Positions 44,586-57,200 are shown, numbered from the stretch's first letter. The stretch is 64,000 nucleotides of DNA from Roseburia zhanii (GCF_014287635.1 NZ_JACOPH010000010.1:1-64000); one strand, 5' to 3'. Program-made: numbers and translations. The notes: generated by a model from the letters alone, not told the origin.

Positions 44586-45569
44586 ATGACACTTACAGTA
44601 AATGGAAAAACAATGCAGTGTAATGATGCGGTCACAGTCGCAGATCTGTTAGCCGAAACCGGCTACAAAGAAGTCTACGTTGCCGTAGAATTAAATGAGG
44701 AGATCGTGCCAAGAGAGAATTTTAAGACATGTGTTTTAAAAGAGAACGACGTTGTTGAGATTGTTACATTTATGGGTGGCGGCAGTCAGGAATACAAAAA
44801 AGAAGAAGATACATTCAAATTAGGAGGACATGAATTTACGTCCCGTTTTATCTTAGGTTCCGGAAAATATTCATTAGATCTGATCGAAGCAGCCGTAGAA
44901 CATGCAGGGGCACAGATCATCACGCTTGCTCTCCGCCGGGCATATCAGGGTGGAGCCGCAAATATCATGGATTACATTCCAAAGGGAGTCACTTTACTGC
45001 CGAATACTTCCGGTGCAAGAAATGCCAAAGAAGCTGTCCGCATTGCAAGATTATCCAGAGAGATCGGCTGTGGGGATTTTGTAAAAATCGAAATCATGCG
45101 GGATTCGAAGTATCTTTTACCGGATAATCAGGAAACGATCAAGGCAACTGAAATGTTAGCTAACGAAGGATTCGTGGTCATGCCATATATGTATCCGGAT
45201 CTGAATGTTGCAAGGGATCTAAAAGAAGCGGGAGCAGCCTGCATCATGCCACTTGGAGCACCGATCGGTTCAAATAAGGGACTCTGTACAAAAGATTTTA
45301 TCAAGATACTGATCGATGAGATCGATCTGCCGATCATTGTAGATGCCGGTATCGGCTGTCCGTCGCAGGCTTGTGAAGCTATGGAAATGGGAGCTGCTGC
45401 AATTATGAGCAATACCGCTATCGCAACCGCCGGAAATATTCCATTGATGGCTGAAGCTATGAAAGATGCGATCGCAGCAGGAAGAAAAGCATTTTTAGCC
45501 GGAAAAGGACGCGTGATCGAATCCGGTGCACAGGCATCTTCCCCATTAACCGGATTTTTACATGACTGA
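44586..45569 (+). CDS. thiG: ThiS-ThiG fusion (sulfur carrier/thiazole synthase)
   Basis: A 327-residue fusion. Residues 1-66 are ThiS, a ubiquitin-like sulfur carrier ([20 protein letters not shown] ... IVTFMGGG), whose terminal GG must normally be free to become a thiocarboxylate. Residues 75-327 are ThiG, a TIM barrel that makes the thiazole phosphate from 1-deoxyxylulose-5-phosphate, dehydroglycine and ThiS sulfur; the Schiff-base Lys is K167 in [11 protein letters not shown]. No stop or restart separates the parts, so cleavage after GG is likely needed. Similar fusions are known. thiH and tenI follow; thiF is absent nearby. The start follows AGAAAGGAAA, behind an attenuator leader. Confidence 0.9.
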   Translation: MTLTVNGKTMQCNDAVTVADLLAETGYKEVYVAVELNEEIVPRENFKTCVLKENDVVEIVTFMGGGSQEYKKEEDTFKLGGHEFTSRFILGSGKYSLDLIEAAVEHAGAQIITLALRRAYQGGAANIMDYIPKGVTLLPNTSGARNAKEAVRIARLSREIGCGDFVKIEIMRDSKYLLPDNQETIKATEMLANEGFVVMPYMYPDLNVARDLKEAGAACIMPLGAPIGSNKGLCTKDFIKILIDEIDLPIIVDAGIGCPSQACEAMEMGAAAIMSNTAIATAGNIPLMAEAMKDAIAAGRKAFLAGKGRVIESGAQASSPLTGFLHD

Positions 45570-45589
45570 TCAGAATAAAGGAGCAGAAT

Positions 45590-46801
45590 ATGAGCACCAA
45601 AGTAAATGAAAGTATTTTAAATGATGAAATCAGGGAACACCAGAAAGAAAACCGGATCGACCATATGAAATATCTGCCGGGTATGGAAGTATTAGATTCT
45701 GACATTCCGGATCAGGTGATCACGGCAATGGATGCATATGACTATGACCGTTATACTGATGCAGATGTAAAAGCGGCATTATCACATGAAGTCTGTACGG
45801 TAGAAGATTTTAAGGCGCTTCTTTCACCGGCAGCACTGCCGCATTTAGAGGAAATGGCAAAGCGGGCACAGCAGGAAACCAGAAAGCATTTTGGAAATTC
45901 CGTCTATATGTTTACGCCGAGTTATATTGCAAATTACTGCGAAAACTATTGTATTTATTGTGGATTTAACTGTCACAACCATATCCACCGTGCAAAATTA
46001 GATGCAGATCAGATCGATGAGGAAATGAAGATCATCGCAGAAAGCGGTTTGGAAGAAATTTTGATCTTAACCGGAGAGAGCCGGAAAATGTCTGATGTGG
46101 CTTATATCGGAGAAGCCTGCAAGATCGCAAAAAAATATTTTAAAGTGATCGGTCTTGAAGTCTATCCGATGAACAGTGATGAATATGCGTATCTCCATGA
46201 ATGTGGAGCAGATTATGTCACTGTTTTTCAGGAAACATATAATTCTGACAAATACGAAACCCTGCATTTAGCCGGACATAAACGTATTTTCCCATATCGT
46301 GTCAATGCACAGGAGAGAGCGATCTTAGGCGGTATGCGGGGGGTAGGATTTGCGGCTTTGTTAGGTTTAGATGATTTCCGCAAAGATGCATTTGCCACAG
46401 GCTATCATGCATATCTGATCCAGAAAAAATATCCACATGCAGAGATCGCTTTTTCCTGTCCAAGACTGCGGCCGATCATCAACAATGATAAGATCAATCC
46501 GATGGATGTCCACGAACCACAGTTATTACAGGTCGTATCGGCATACCGTATTTTCATGCCATTTGCAAGTATTACGGTATCAACCAGAGAATGTGCGAGG
46601 GTCCGGGATAATCTGATCCAGATCGCAGCAACGAAAATTTCCGCAGGTGTTTCTGTGGGCATCGGAGAGCACTTAGAGGAAGAAGATGCAAAAGGTGACG
46701 GCCAGTTTGAAATTTCTGATGGACGAAGCGTAGATGAAGTGTATCAGGCGATTTTAAATGTAGGAATGCAGCCGGTCATGAGTGATTATATCTATGTGTG
46801 A
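45590..46801 (+). CDS. thiH: 2-iminoacetate synthase (tyrosine lyase)
   Basis: A 403-residue radical SAM enzyme that splits tyrosine to give dehydroglycine (2-iminoacetate) for thiazole formation by ThiG. The 4Fe-4S Cys residues are C117, C121 and C124 in YCENYCIYCGFNC. GLEEILILTGES and TVFQETYNSDKYETLHLAG are typical of ThiH, as is TVSTRECARVRDN in the C-terminal half. Length is normal. The stop overlaps the start of the TenI gene; thiSG lies 20 bases upstream. Confidence 0.95.
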   Translation: MSTKVNESILNDEIREHQKENRIDHMKYLPGMEVLDSDIPDQVITAMDAYDYDRYTDADVKAALSHEVCTVEDFKALLSPAALPHLEEMAKRAQQETRKHFGNSVYMFTPSYIANYCENYCIYCGFNCHNHIHRAKLDADQIDEEMKIIAESGLEEILILTGESRKMSDVAYIGEACKIAKKYFKVIGLEVYPMNSDEYAYLHECGADYVTVFQETYNSDKYETLHLAGHKRIFPYRVNAQERAILGGMRGVGFAALLGLDDFRKDAFATGYHAYLIQKKYPHAEIAFSCPRLRPIINNDKINPMDVHEPQLLQVVSAYRIFMPFASITVSTRECARVRDNLIQIAATKISAGVSVGIGEHLEEEDAKGDGQFEISDGRSVDEVYQAILNVGMQPVMSDYIYV

Positions 46802-47381
46802 TCTGATCGCAGTTACCAACAGACATTTGTGTAAGGGAGATTTTTTAGACCGGATCCGTCTGCTTGTGGATTGCAGAGTGCCAAAGATATTGCTGCGGGA
46901 AAAAGATCTTTTGCCGGAAGCATATGAAGAACTATCACACAAAGTCTTAGAGATCTGCCGTGCCACAGATACAAAATGTATTTTACATAATTATGTAGAT
47001 GCAGCTTTGCACGAAAAAGCAGATGCGATCCATCTTCCCTTACAGACTGCCCTGACAGAAAAAGAGAAGCTGACTGCATTTTCGCATCTGGGAATTTCTA
47101 CGCATTCCATAGAACAGGTAAGAAAAGCAGAAGATATCGGGGCAGCATATGTGACGTATGGTCATGTATTTGCAACAGACTGTAAAAAAGATGTACCGCC
47201 AAGAGGACTTGCATCACTTGCAGAGATTACAGCACAGACCGAACTTCCGGTATATGCGATCGGCGGAATCCATATAGAAAACGTAAGATCGGCTCTTGCA
47301 GCCGGAGCAAAAGGTGTCTGTATCATGTCAACGGCGATGCAGGCAGAGCAAAAGGAAATTCAGAAATTTTTAGAATTGTAA
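46794..47381 (+). CDS. tenI: thiazole tautomerase TenI-like protein
   Basis: A 195-residue TIM-barrel of the ThiE/TenI family. The YGHVFATDCKKDVPPRGLASL segment and IHLPLQTA rather than the ThiE pattern (VGQxD and a GPxFxTxTK loop) point to TenI, which isomerises the ThiG product into the aromatic thiazole carboxylate; it does not couple the two halves of thiamine as ThiE does. Position after thiSG and thiH fits. The ATG overlaps the thiH stop by 8 bases, with a possible earlier GTG start at 46782. ThiE must then be encoded elsewhere, or this protein does both. Confidence 0.75.
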   Translation: MCDLIAVTNRHLCKGDFLDRIRLLVDCRVPKILLREKDLLPEAYEELSHKVLEICRATDTKCILHNYVDAALHEKADAIHLPLQTALTEKEKLTAFSHLGISTHSIEQVRKAEDIGAAYVTYGHVFATDCKKDVPPRGLASLAEITAQTELPVYAIGGIHIENVRSALAAGAKGVCIMSTAMQAEQKEIQKFLEL

Positions 47382-47460
47382 AATAGAATAGAAAAAGCTA
47401 TACTAGATTCATGGTGTCATGCAGATACTGCATGAGATGTTCATAGGATGGGGGATACTT

Positions 47461-49740
47461 ATGAAAAAAGGAAGGATCGTATGGCTTTTTCTATTTTTTT
47501 TGATACTTTTTTGCACAGTACCGGCAGATGCAAAAGAAGGATCATATGGGCGTGTATTATTTATCAGTTCTTATGATTATTCGTTTAATACCGTACCGTC
47601 ACAGATGAAAGGGATCGAAGAAGCCTTAGATAAAGACGTACTGTTAAATTATGAATTTATGGATACAAAGTCCGTCAATGATGAAAAGAGCATAGCACTT
47701 TTTCATGACAGGCTTTCTTATAAGTTAGAGAAGACGGCACCGTATGATGTTGTGATCGTCGGAGATGATGCGGCATTACAGTTTGTGATCGACTACCGGG
47801 AGGAATTATTTTCAGGGATACCGGTTGTATTTGAAGGGATCAATGATACAGAACGTGCGAAGACCGCCGCTGCAGATGGTCTTACAACAGGGGTGATAGA
47901 ACAGGTTCCCTATAAAGAAAATTTAGAATTAGCTGCTTCTTTATATCCTGACGCAGACAGGATCGTTGCGATCACAGATGATTCGATCAGCGGTTTAGGG
48001 GAGATCAAGGAATTTCAGAACTTAGCAGAGTCCTATACAGATTTTCAGTTTGAGGAATTAAATGCTTCCTTATATAGTAAGAAAGAATTTGCAGCAGAAT
48101 TAGAAAAATTTGATAAACATACGATCGTGATCTTTCTGATCTGCAGCGAAGATAAAGACGGTAATGCCTATACCAACAGAGAAGTAGAAGAAATGATCAA
48201 AGAACATGCGAATGTGCCGATCTTCCGCGTAGTGCAGGAAGGTGTCGGAAACGGATTTTTCGGCGGCGCAGTCGTATCATTTGAAGATGCAGGGCAGCTT
48301 GCAGGTGAGATGGCAATGAAGATCTTAGAAGGAACGGAACCATCTGAGATCGCTATGGTCGAAAGCAGTACAAATTTATATTATTTTGATGAAGAAGTGG
48401 TGAACCGCTATCATATCATAAAGACACAGCTTCCGAAAAAAGCTGAGTTTGTCAATGCAAAGGTTTCCCTGATAGAAAAAAATGCCCATGTGATCGTAGG
48501 TATTTTAGTGGTGGCACTGATCTTATCGTTAGTAATTGGGATCGTCGTGATCCTGATGCATTTAGAGGACAGAAATCGGGCAAATGAGGCAAAGACGATC
48601 TTTTTATCGAGAATGTCCCATGAGATACGGACACCGATGAATGCGATCCTTGGCATTACAAGTCTGACAAAACAGGCAACGGATGATGAAAAAGTCTTAG
48701 GGAATTTAGATAAGATCGAAGGGGCTTCGAAGTTACTGCTTAGTATCTTAAATGATGTATTAGATATGTCGGCAATCGAGAATGGAAAGTTGAAGATCGG
48801 AAAAGAGGCGTTTCATTTAGAAACTGCCCTGACACCGGCAGTTGAATTATACGAAACGCTCTGTGCTAAAAAAGGCATTGCTTATACAGTAAAATATGAA
48901 GGAGAAGTACCGGAACTGCTCTTAGGTGATGCTCTCCGCTTAAACCAGATCTTAAACAATCTTTTATCAAATGCATTTAAGTTTACAAAAGCAGGCGGAA
49001 CGGTCAATTTAACGATACGTCCGGTGGAGCGTGTAAATGGTACAGTTTATATTCAGTTTGAAGTGCAGGATACCGGCTGCGGTATGAGCGAAGATATGAA
49101 ACAGCGTATTTTCCAGCCATTTGAGCAGGAAAGTGCAAAAACAGCATTTTCCCATGGTGGTTCGGGCTTAGGCATGGCGATCACAAAGAATCTGACAGAA
49201 CTGATGAATGGAACGATTCAGGTAGAAAGTAAAAAGGGGGAGGGAACTGCATTTACAGTGCAGATCCCTTTTGAGGTCGCAGAGAATGAAGCAGATGTGC
49301 AGATAGACAGGATAGATGGCACCGCATCAGAAACAGCGTATGACCTGCAGGGCGTGCATATTCTCTTAGCAGATGATACGGAATTGAATTTAGATGTGGC
49401 GAGAGAACTGCTAGAACTTGCCGGTGCAGATGTAGACTGTGCAAAGAATGGGCAGGAAGCAGTTGATAAATTTAAGGCTTCTGCAGAAGGAACATATGAT
49501 ATGATATTGATGGATGTACAGATGCCTGTGATAAATGGCTATCAGGCAACAGAACAGATACGGAATTTAGAACGGCAGGATGCGAAGGATATTCCAATCT
49601 TAGCAATGACGGCAAATGCATTTACAGAAGATATAGAAGCATCGAAACAAGCCGGAATGGACGATCATATCTCTAAACCGATCGATACGATCCTTCTGTA
49701 TGCAAAAATAGAACAGTACTGTCACACCAGGACTGCATAA
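47461..49740 (+). CDS. hybrid sensor histidine kinase with ABC-substrate-binding-like sensor
   Basis: A 759-residue membrane hybrid kinase. A signal peptide (residues 1-24) leads to an extracellular sensor of about 300 residues with the type-1 periplasmic-binding fold seen in ABC-substrate-like sensors (RVLFISSYDYSFNTVPSQM, YDVVIVGDDAALQFVID, GGAVVSFEDAGQLAGEMAMK). A single membrane helix spans about 340-363. H387 in SHEIRTPMNAIL starts the kinase core; DTGCGMSED and GGSGLGMAITKNLTELM are the ATPase boxes. A receiver domain from about 630 has D685 in MILMDVQMP. The output partner is unknown. The ATG follows ATGGGGGAT; an earlier ATG gives no signal peptide. Confidence 0.9.
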   Translation: MKKGRIVWLFLFFLILFCTVPADAKEGSYGRVLFISSYDYSFNTVPSQMKGIEEALDKDVLLNYEFMDTKSVNDEKSIALFHDRLSYKLEKTAPYDVVIVGDDAALQFVIDYREELFSGIPVVFEGINDTERAKTAAADGLTTGVIEQVPYKENLELAASLYPDADRIVAITDDSISGLGEIKEFQNLAESYTDFQFEELNASLYSKKEFAAELEKFDKHTIVIFLICSEDKDGNAYTNREVEEMIKEHANVPIFRVVQEGVGNGFFGGAVVSFEDAGQLAGEMAMKILEGTEPSEIAMVESSTNLYYFDEEVVNRYHIIKTQLPKKAEFVNAKVSLIEKNAHVIVGILVVALILSLVIGIVVILMHLEDRNRANEAKTIFLSRMSHEIRTPMNAILGITSLTKQATDDEKVLGNLDKIEGASKLLLSILNDVLDMSAIENGKLKIGKEAFHLETALTPAVELYETLCAKKGIAYTVKYEGEVPELLLGDALRLNQILNNLLSNAFKFTKAGGTVNLTIRPVERVNGTVYIQFEVQDTGCGMSEDMKQRIFQPFEQESAKTAFSHGGSGLGMAITKNLTELMNGTIQVESKKGEGTAFTVQIPFEVAENEADVQIDRIDGTASETAYDLQGVHILLADDTELNLDVARELLELAGADVDCAKNGQEAVDKFKASAEGTYDMILMDVQMPVINGYQATEQIRNLERQDAKDIPILAMTANAFTEDIEASKQAGMDDHISKPIDTILLYAKIEQYCHTRTA

Positions 49741-49794
49741 AATAAAGAAAAGAGGATATAGTAAAGGGTAAAATAAATTTGGTGGTGGGATTTT

Positions 49795-51141
49795 ATGCAG
49801 CAGAATGATGACCAGTATGAAAAAATGATAAAGACACCGATCCCGAAACTGATCCTGACATTAGCAGTCCCGACGATTATCGGTATGCTCATAACTTCGG
49901 CATATAATATGGCAGATGCGTATTTTGTGTCAAAATTAGGAACGAGTGCTTCGGGTGCGATCGGCATTGTTTTTTCCCTGATGGCGATCATACAGGCACT
50001 CGGTTTTACCGTCGGTATGGGGAGTGGAAGTACGATCTCAAGGCTTCTTGGAAAAAAAGAAAATGACAAAGCACAGGAAATGGCATCATCAGCACTTGCA
50101 GTATCGTTCATACTTGGTATAATTTTAAGTGTAACAGGATTGCTGATGTTAGAAAAAATGATGATGCTTCTTGGTGCAACCAAAAGTATCCTGCCTTATG
50201 CGGTGGAATATGCAAAATATATTTTATATGCGGCACCGGTGATGATGGCATCGTTTGTATTAAATAATCTGCTGCGGGCAGAGGGCAAAACGAAACTTGC
50301 CATGACCGGTATCGGTATCGGCGGTATTTTAAATATTGCATTAGATCCACTTCTTATATTCGGATTTGGCATGGATATCGGTGGAGCAGCGGTTGCAACG
50401 CTGATCAGTCAGGTGATCGGATTTATCGTCCTGCTGTCATTTTTCAGGAAAAAGACGATCCTCCGGTTTTCTATCCGTAAGATTTCGAAAAAATTTACCA
50501 TTTACAAAGAATTTATCGGAAATGGGATGCCCTCACTTTTCAGACAGGGACTTGCAAGTGTTGCATCTGTAGCTTTAAACCGTGTGGCAGCAGCACAGTC
50601 GGATGCGGCAGTAGCAGCCATGTCGATCGTTGGTAAGATTTTTATGATGGTATTCTGTGTACTGATCGGGTTCGGGCAGGGGTATCAGCCGGCAGCCGGT
50701 TATAATTATGGTGCGAAGGAATATGGACGGGTGAAAAAAGCATACCGTTTTATGCTCTGGGCAGGAACCGGTGTGATGACGGTACTTGGCATTTTACTTT
50801 ATGCAGCAGCCCCATGGCTGTTAGAACAGTTTGTATCAGATGACCCAAAAGTAATGGGAATCGGAGTCCGGGCACTTCGGATGCAGTGTGCCGTAATGCC
50901 GTTTATGCCGCTTGGAGTGGCTTGTAATATGACATTTCAGGCAGTCGGAAGATCTGCAATGGCTTCTTTTCTTGCAGCGTGCAGACAGGGAGTGTTCTTT
51001 CTGCCACTCATCTGGGTACTGCCGAAATTCTATGGGATCGTCGGCATGGAAATTGCCCAGCCGGCAGCAGATGCCGCCACTTTTCTGGTATGTCTGCCTG
51101 TGATCCGGCATTTTTTGAAAGGTTTAAAAACAGAAAAATAG
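49795..51141 (+). CDS. MATE family efflux transporter
   Basis: A 448-residue multidrug/toxic-compound extrusion protein with 12 membrane helices. It starts with IPKLILTLAVPTIIGMLITSAYNMAD and has the family patterns GMGSGSTISRLLGKKENDKAQ and FIGNGMPSLFRQGLASVASV. It would use a Na+ or H+ gradient to export cationic compounds or metabolites. The start ATG follows GGTGGTGGG. It is 54 bases after the hybrid kinase stop, so co-regulation is possible. A short dyad (ATAGTAC / GTACTAT) lies at its 3' end. Confidence 0.93.
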   Translation: MQQNDDQYEKMIKTPIPKLILTLAVPTIIGMLITSAYNMADAYFVSKLGTSASGAIGIVFSLMAIIQALGFTVGMGSGSTISRLLGKKENDKAQEMASSALAVSFILGIILSVTGLLMLEKMMMLLGATKSILPYAVEYAKYILYAAPVMMASFVLNNLLRAEGKTKLAMTGIGIGGILNIALDPLLIFGFGMDIGGAAVATLISQVIGFIVLLSFFRKKTILRFSIRKISKKFTIYKEFIGNGMPSLFRQGLASVASVALNRVAAAQSDAAVAAMSIVGKIFMMVFCVLIGFGQGYQPAAGYNYGAKEYGRVKKAYRFMLWAGTGVMTVLGILLYAAAPWLLEQFVSDDPKVMGIGVRALRMQCAVMPFMPLGVACNMTFQAVGRSAMASFLAACRQGVFFLPLIWVLPKFYGIVGMEIAQPAADAATFLVCLPVIRHFLKGLKTEK

Positions 51142-51281
51142 TACTTTAGTACTATAATAATTCTGTTAAGATTTTACGATATATGTACTATAAGTATATC
51201 TAGATAACGCATAGTGTCGCTATTAGCAGAAAACTGCTTTATCAATATCAGATTTTTCATGGAATGAAAGGGAGAAAGACT

Positions 51282-54200
51282 ATGTACAAGGATGTAGCAA
51301 AACGAATTCTAGCCTCAATTCTTATCTTATGTATGATTGGGAGTACGCCGGATCTTACGCTTCTGGCTGGAACGGAAGGAGGAAGCACCGGTGCAGAACA
51401 CACCTATGCATATGGCAGCAGTGAATCGGCAACAACGAATAATTATATCAATGCCGGAGAATGGATCGCAAATGCGTATACGGTTGAAGCGAATACAGAC
51501 AGTACGATGAATGTGCAAAAACTTCAGTCAGTTGCATTTGCACTGGACAAGAGTGCACAGAATGGTGACAGCACACAACATATCAAGAGTGCGGATTACC
51601 GGATTGATATTTATAAATATAAACCGACAGAGGAAGCAGCAGATGTACTGACTGCCGGAACGCCGGCGGCGACTCTGACAGGTACTTACGAAGCAGATAA
51701 GTGTACAGATGGTACTACATATTACAGTGTGGATCTTGCAGATCAGGGTAAGAGCGTTGTACTGGGAAATGGGGAATGTTTTGCAGTAAAAGTAACGCTT
51801 TCGAATGCTTTTTCCAAGGCAGATGATGGAACAGCGGAAACGCCTGCAACACAGATTCATTATGAATCTTCCAATGACAATGGTGCAGTCAGCTTTGCAA
51901 ACGGAAAAAGGCTGACAAATCGTGCAGTCCATATCAAAGCAGTTACCGTAGAGAGTACACAGGAGATCCCAATCGAAGGAGTTCAGTTTACACAGAACAG
52001 TCTTACTTTAGTAAAAGGGGAAGAACAGCAGCTTACGGTAGACTATACACCGGCTACCACATCCCAGAGAGGACTGAAATGGGAATCTGATGATAAAAGT
52101 GTTGTAACAGTAGATGATAACGGAAAAGTAACAGCCGTTGCAGCAGGAAATGCGAATGTAACAGTAAAATCAGCCGTAGATGACAGCATATCCGATACGA
52201 TTGGAATTGAAGTCTGCAAAGATATTGCAAATCTTACTTATTCCGTGATCAGTGACCAGACTTATCAGGGGGTGGCCTTAGAACCGACATTTGAAGTGAA
52301 AGACGGGGACACAGTACTTGATAAGGCGGCAGGAGATTACGCAGTAACTTACGACAAAAATACCAATGTTGGTCAGGCGTCTGTAAAAGTAACTGCAAAT
52401 GGTAATGGCTATAAGGGTGAGAAGATCGTCAATTTTAATATCGTACCGGCAGATTTAGGAAATGGAAGTGTAACAGCAGCATGTGCTTCGACTTATCCTG
52501 CAACGGGATCGAAAATTGAATTAAGTGATCCTGCAGCAGAATTGACAGTTACTTATACCAATAAGAGCGGTACAAACATCAATCTTAATTATGCAGAAGA
52601 TGGAAGTGCAGATTTTAAGATCAAAGAATACAAGAACAATATTGCAGCAGGAAATCAGGCTTGCGTTGTATTAGAAGGAACCGGAAATTATACAGGAACG
52701 ATTGAATGTTATTTCCAGATCAAGGCATCGGCTGCTACAGTCAAAGCATCAGTAGATACACCATCATATACATATGATGGTTCTGCCCAGCGTTCCGATG
52801 TGACAGTGAAAGATGGAGAAACTGTATTAAAGAAAGGTCGTGACTATAAGGTAACATATCCTTCTGATGTGACAAGTGCAGGTACAAAGACCATACATAT
52901 TGAAGGAATCGATGCATACGATGCATATGCAGAAGATGTTACTTATGTGATCCATTCCAGAAGACTGACAAATGGAGTAAAATTTGCTGATCTTCCGAAT
53001 CAGGTCAGTCCTGTAACAAAAGACAGCTTAGAAGGTTTAAGTGTTACCTATCTTGGAAAAGAACTGACGGTTGATCAGGACTATACGATTGATGTTACAG
53101 AAACAACAGGAGAAGTTACTGTTACACTGACAGGAATCGGTAATTTTCAGGGAACAGATTCAAAGACAGTAAAGACAGGTATCAATATTGCAAACTGCAC
53201 GATTACAGTGGCAAAGGCAACTTATACAGGCAGTGCATTGACACCGGAAGTTACGGTTACGAATGCATCCGGTGATGTTGTGGATGAGAGCAATTGTACG
53301 CTGGCATGGCGTAATAATGTGAATGCCGGGGATGCTGCTTCCGTAACAGTGTCCGGTATTAAAGATTATGCCGGTGTGAAAACACAGACATTTCCGATTG
53401 ATGCAAGAGATATCAATACGGCATCACTTGCTTATACCACTCCGGTTGTTTATCAGAAACCGGCAGATCCTACAGAGCCGGGAATCATCAGTGAACCGAC
53501 ACTGACCTATAATGGACGTACCCTAAAGAAAGGCACGGACTATGATGTAACATTTGAGAATAATGAAGCGGTAGGACAGGCAAAATTCACAGTAAAAGGA
53601 AAGGGCAACTTTACCGGAAACGTTGAGAAAAACTATAGTATTTCTACAGCAGATATCAACGACACTACATATATGACATACAGTGGTGTGGATGCAGAAT
53701 ATACTTACACAGGTACAGCAATCGAACCGACTGTGATCTTAAAACAGAATGGTGTACAGTTAGAGAAAGGTACAGATTACAGTGTAACTTACAGCAACAA
53801 TACAAAGATCGGTACTGCACATATTTATATCAGTGGTGAGGGTAATTACAAGAATTCAGAAACAGAACTCACATTTGAAATCACAAAAGCAAAAATTACA
53901 GCAGCGGTTGTAGATGCGATCGATGATCAGGAGTTTACCGGAAAAGCCATAAAGCCGGCATTTGCAGTATCTGTAGATGGTGTAGCGTTGACAGCAGGCG
54001 TAGACTTTGATGTAGACTACGCAGATAACATTGAGGCAGGAAAAGCAACCATTACTTTAACCGGAAAGAATAATTATACCGGAACAAAGACAACTTCTTT
54101 CGGGATCTTAAAAGATATCAGTACGAATACGAATACCGTTAAGATTGCACCGATTGAAGCACAGGAATATGCAGGAGATGCTGTGAAACCGGATATTGTT

Positions 54201-57200
54201 GTTACAGATACTTATCAGGATGGAACAACAGTTTATACCTTAGAAGCATCGAAAGACTACACAGTAGACTATGCAGCCAATAATGATATTGGAACTGCAA
54301 CAGTGACAGTAACTGGCAAAGGATATTATAAAAACAGCCTGACAGCTAATTTTGAGATCGTTCAGGGTGATCTTGGTGAAGATAATACATTGGTGAAAGC
54401 AGTTCTTACAAATGCAAATCCAAATGCATTGCGTTTTACAGGAAGTGAAATCAGACCGGAGATCAAGGTTACCTGCAATGGACATGTCCTTTCAAATCCG
54501 ACAGATTATAAAACGAATTATTTTTATAATACGGATGTGACAAATAGTGGAAGTACGAGAGTAAGGATTTATGGTGCAGGTAAATTTGCAGGAACAAGAA
54601 CCATATACTTTAAGATCATACCAAAAGATATTTCCTATGATCGTGCAATTGCTGTAGAGGTGCCCGCCATTGATGCACTTGTGCTCGAAGCAAAAGGACA
54701 TCCTGATGTAACCGTAAAGGATATGGACAGAAACAGCTCTGGCGGCAAATTGTCCGCAGGAGAAACAGCTGGCTATCTTCTTACGGAGGGAGAATCAAAA
54801 GATTACACATTAGGTGATGTGAAAGTAAATGCAGATGGAAGTGCGACCGTCGAGATCATAGGACAGAATAATTATGCCGGCAGCCTGATTGTTCCATTTA
54901 CAGTAAATAAGACAGATACCGGAAATGTGACGATCAAATCCTCCCTTCCGGCTGATCAGAAGTCATTTACTTACACTGGAAACACGATTATTCCAAAACC
55001 GGAAGTTACCATGTCTGTAGATGGACTGACAACAACATTAGAGGAAGGCACAGATTATACTGTATCCTCAGATGCAGTAGATGTAGGTACAGGATATACC
55101 TATACAATAAACTTTACTGGTAAATATACCGGAACCTATATAGGAAAAGATACCTTTGCAGTTACAGCAAAAAATATCAGTGATGCAGATGTAACAGTAG
55201 ATGATATCCCAAATCAGGTATATACCGGTCTGCCACTGAAACCGGCAGTTACCGTAAGATATAATGGAAATGTAGTCAATAAGAGCAATTATACAATAGA
55301 TTATTCTAACAACACAGAGTCAGGTGCAACTGCAACCGTAGCGATCACAGGACAGAAGAACTTTACCGGCAGCAGGACGGCAGTCTTCCAGATCAGACAG
55401 AGTTTTGAAGGCGAGATCTCAGTAACAGGTCTTGAAAATGCATTTGTATATACTTCAAAACCGATCGAACCACAGGTAGAAGTACTTGCAAATGGGAAAC
55501 CGTTAGTAAATGGTGTTGATTATACGTTAAGTTATAAGAATAATATCAATGCAAATGATGTTTCCGGAGGGAAACCTGCATACGTGATCGTAAATGGTGC
55601 AGGGGAATATGCCGGTGAAAAGCGGTTTAAATTTACGATCAGTCGTAAGAATGTATTAGATGACGATGTAGATATTGAAGTAGAAGATGCGACATTTACA
55701 GGTGGAATGATCCAGCCGAAAGTGAAGATCACTTACCATCTTCCGGATGGAAGTGATTATGTACTCAAAAATCAGGCAACAGCAGGTAATAATAGGGATT
55801 ATGATGCAGATATCGGATCGTCGTCAAGTGTAGGAGAACAGGTTACAGTTAAGATCATCCCATCTGGTATAAACTTTTATGTAGAAGATGGATATTTTAC
55901 AAAAACGTTTAGAATTTTACCAAAAGATCTGACAGGCAGCGATCAGGCATTATTATCTGATTACACGATCACTTGTCCGGCAGAGGTACAGTATGATGCA
56001 GCCATAACCGTTTATGAACCGAACGTTATATTAAAAGATAAGTCAAGAGCTTCTGATGGAACACCGCAGACTTCAGGAAGTACATTCTATCAGTTAGAAA
56101 AAGGTAAAGATTATACGATCACATACCAGAATAATACACGACCGGGAACTGCTACTTATACGATTGAAGGAAAGGGTAATTATACAGGCACATACAAAGG
56201 CAGCTTTACGATCTTAGCGAACTTAAAAGATGCTACTGTAGTGATCAAAGACCAGACCTATACAGGAAATCCGATCACACCATCCTTTACCGTATCATTT
56301 GGTGACATGACACTTCGGAATGAAGTTGATTATACATATGAGTTTAGCGACAATACCAATGCAGGAACGGCAACACTGACTATTATTGGAACAGGAAGTT
56401 ATGCAGGCTCACGAAAAGACCAGACATTTAAGATCCTGCAGAAACCGATCGGTGATGCCGATGTGATCATGAGCCATGTATATGGTTCCTACAGCTATAC
56501 CGGTGAGGATGTACATCCGGATCCGCATTTTACATATAATGGTAAGAAACTAGCTTTAAATACAGACTTTACCTGTACTTATCAGGATGGATGCTCAAAA
56601 GCAGGCGAATGGTACAGCTTTACAGTAGAAGGTATTGGAAACTTTACCGGTACATTAAATAAAGAATATCAGATCGGTAATAATTATACAGACAGTACCG
56701 TAAAAGTTACATTGTCTGATTATTCCTTTGAATATACCGGCAAACCGATCACACCGATGGTAAGAGTTACAGAGATCAATGCTCCGTATACAGAATTAAA
56801 ACAGAATATTGATTATCAGTTTGAGTATGAGGATAATGTGGATGCAGGAACAGCTTATGTCAATACATGGGGGGATCCGAAACAGAGCAAATATGCAGGA
56901 AATGTATCAGTTCCATTTGAGATCACACCAAAGAGTATCAGTGATGATGATGTAGCAGTTGCTTCTGTAGCAGATACGACTTATACAAGAGAAGCGATCG
57001 AGCCGACACCGGTTGTTACATGGAATGGCAAAGAACTGATCGCAGGTGAAGATTTTAACTATGTATATAAAAATAATAAAGATGCCGGAACAGCAACGGT
57101 AACGATTGAGGGAATTGGCAACTTTACCGGATCGAAATCAGTAGATTTTGAGATCAAAAGAAAAGATATCAGCGGAGTTGCTTCTGATATTACGATCGCA

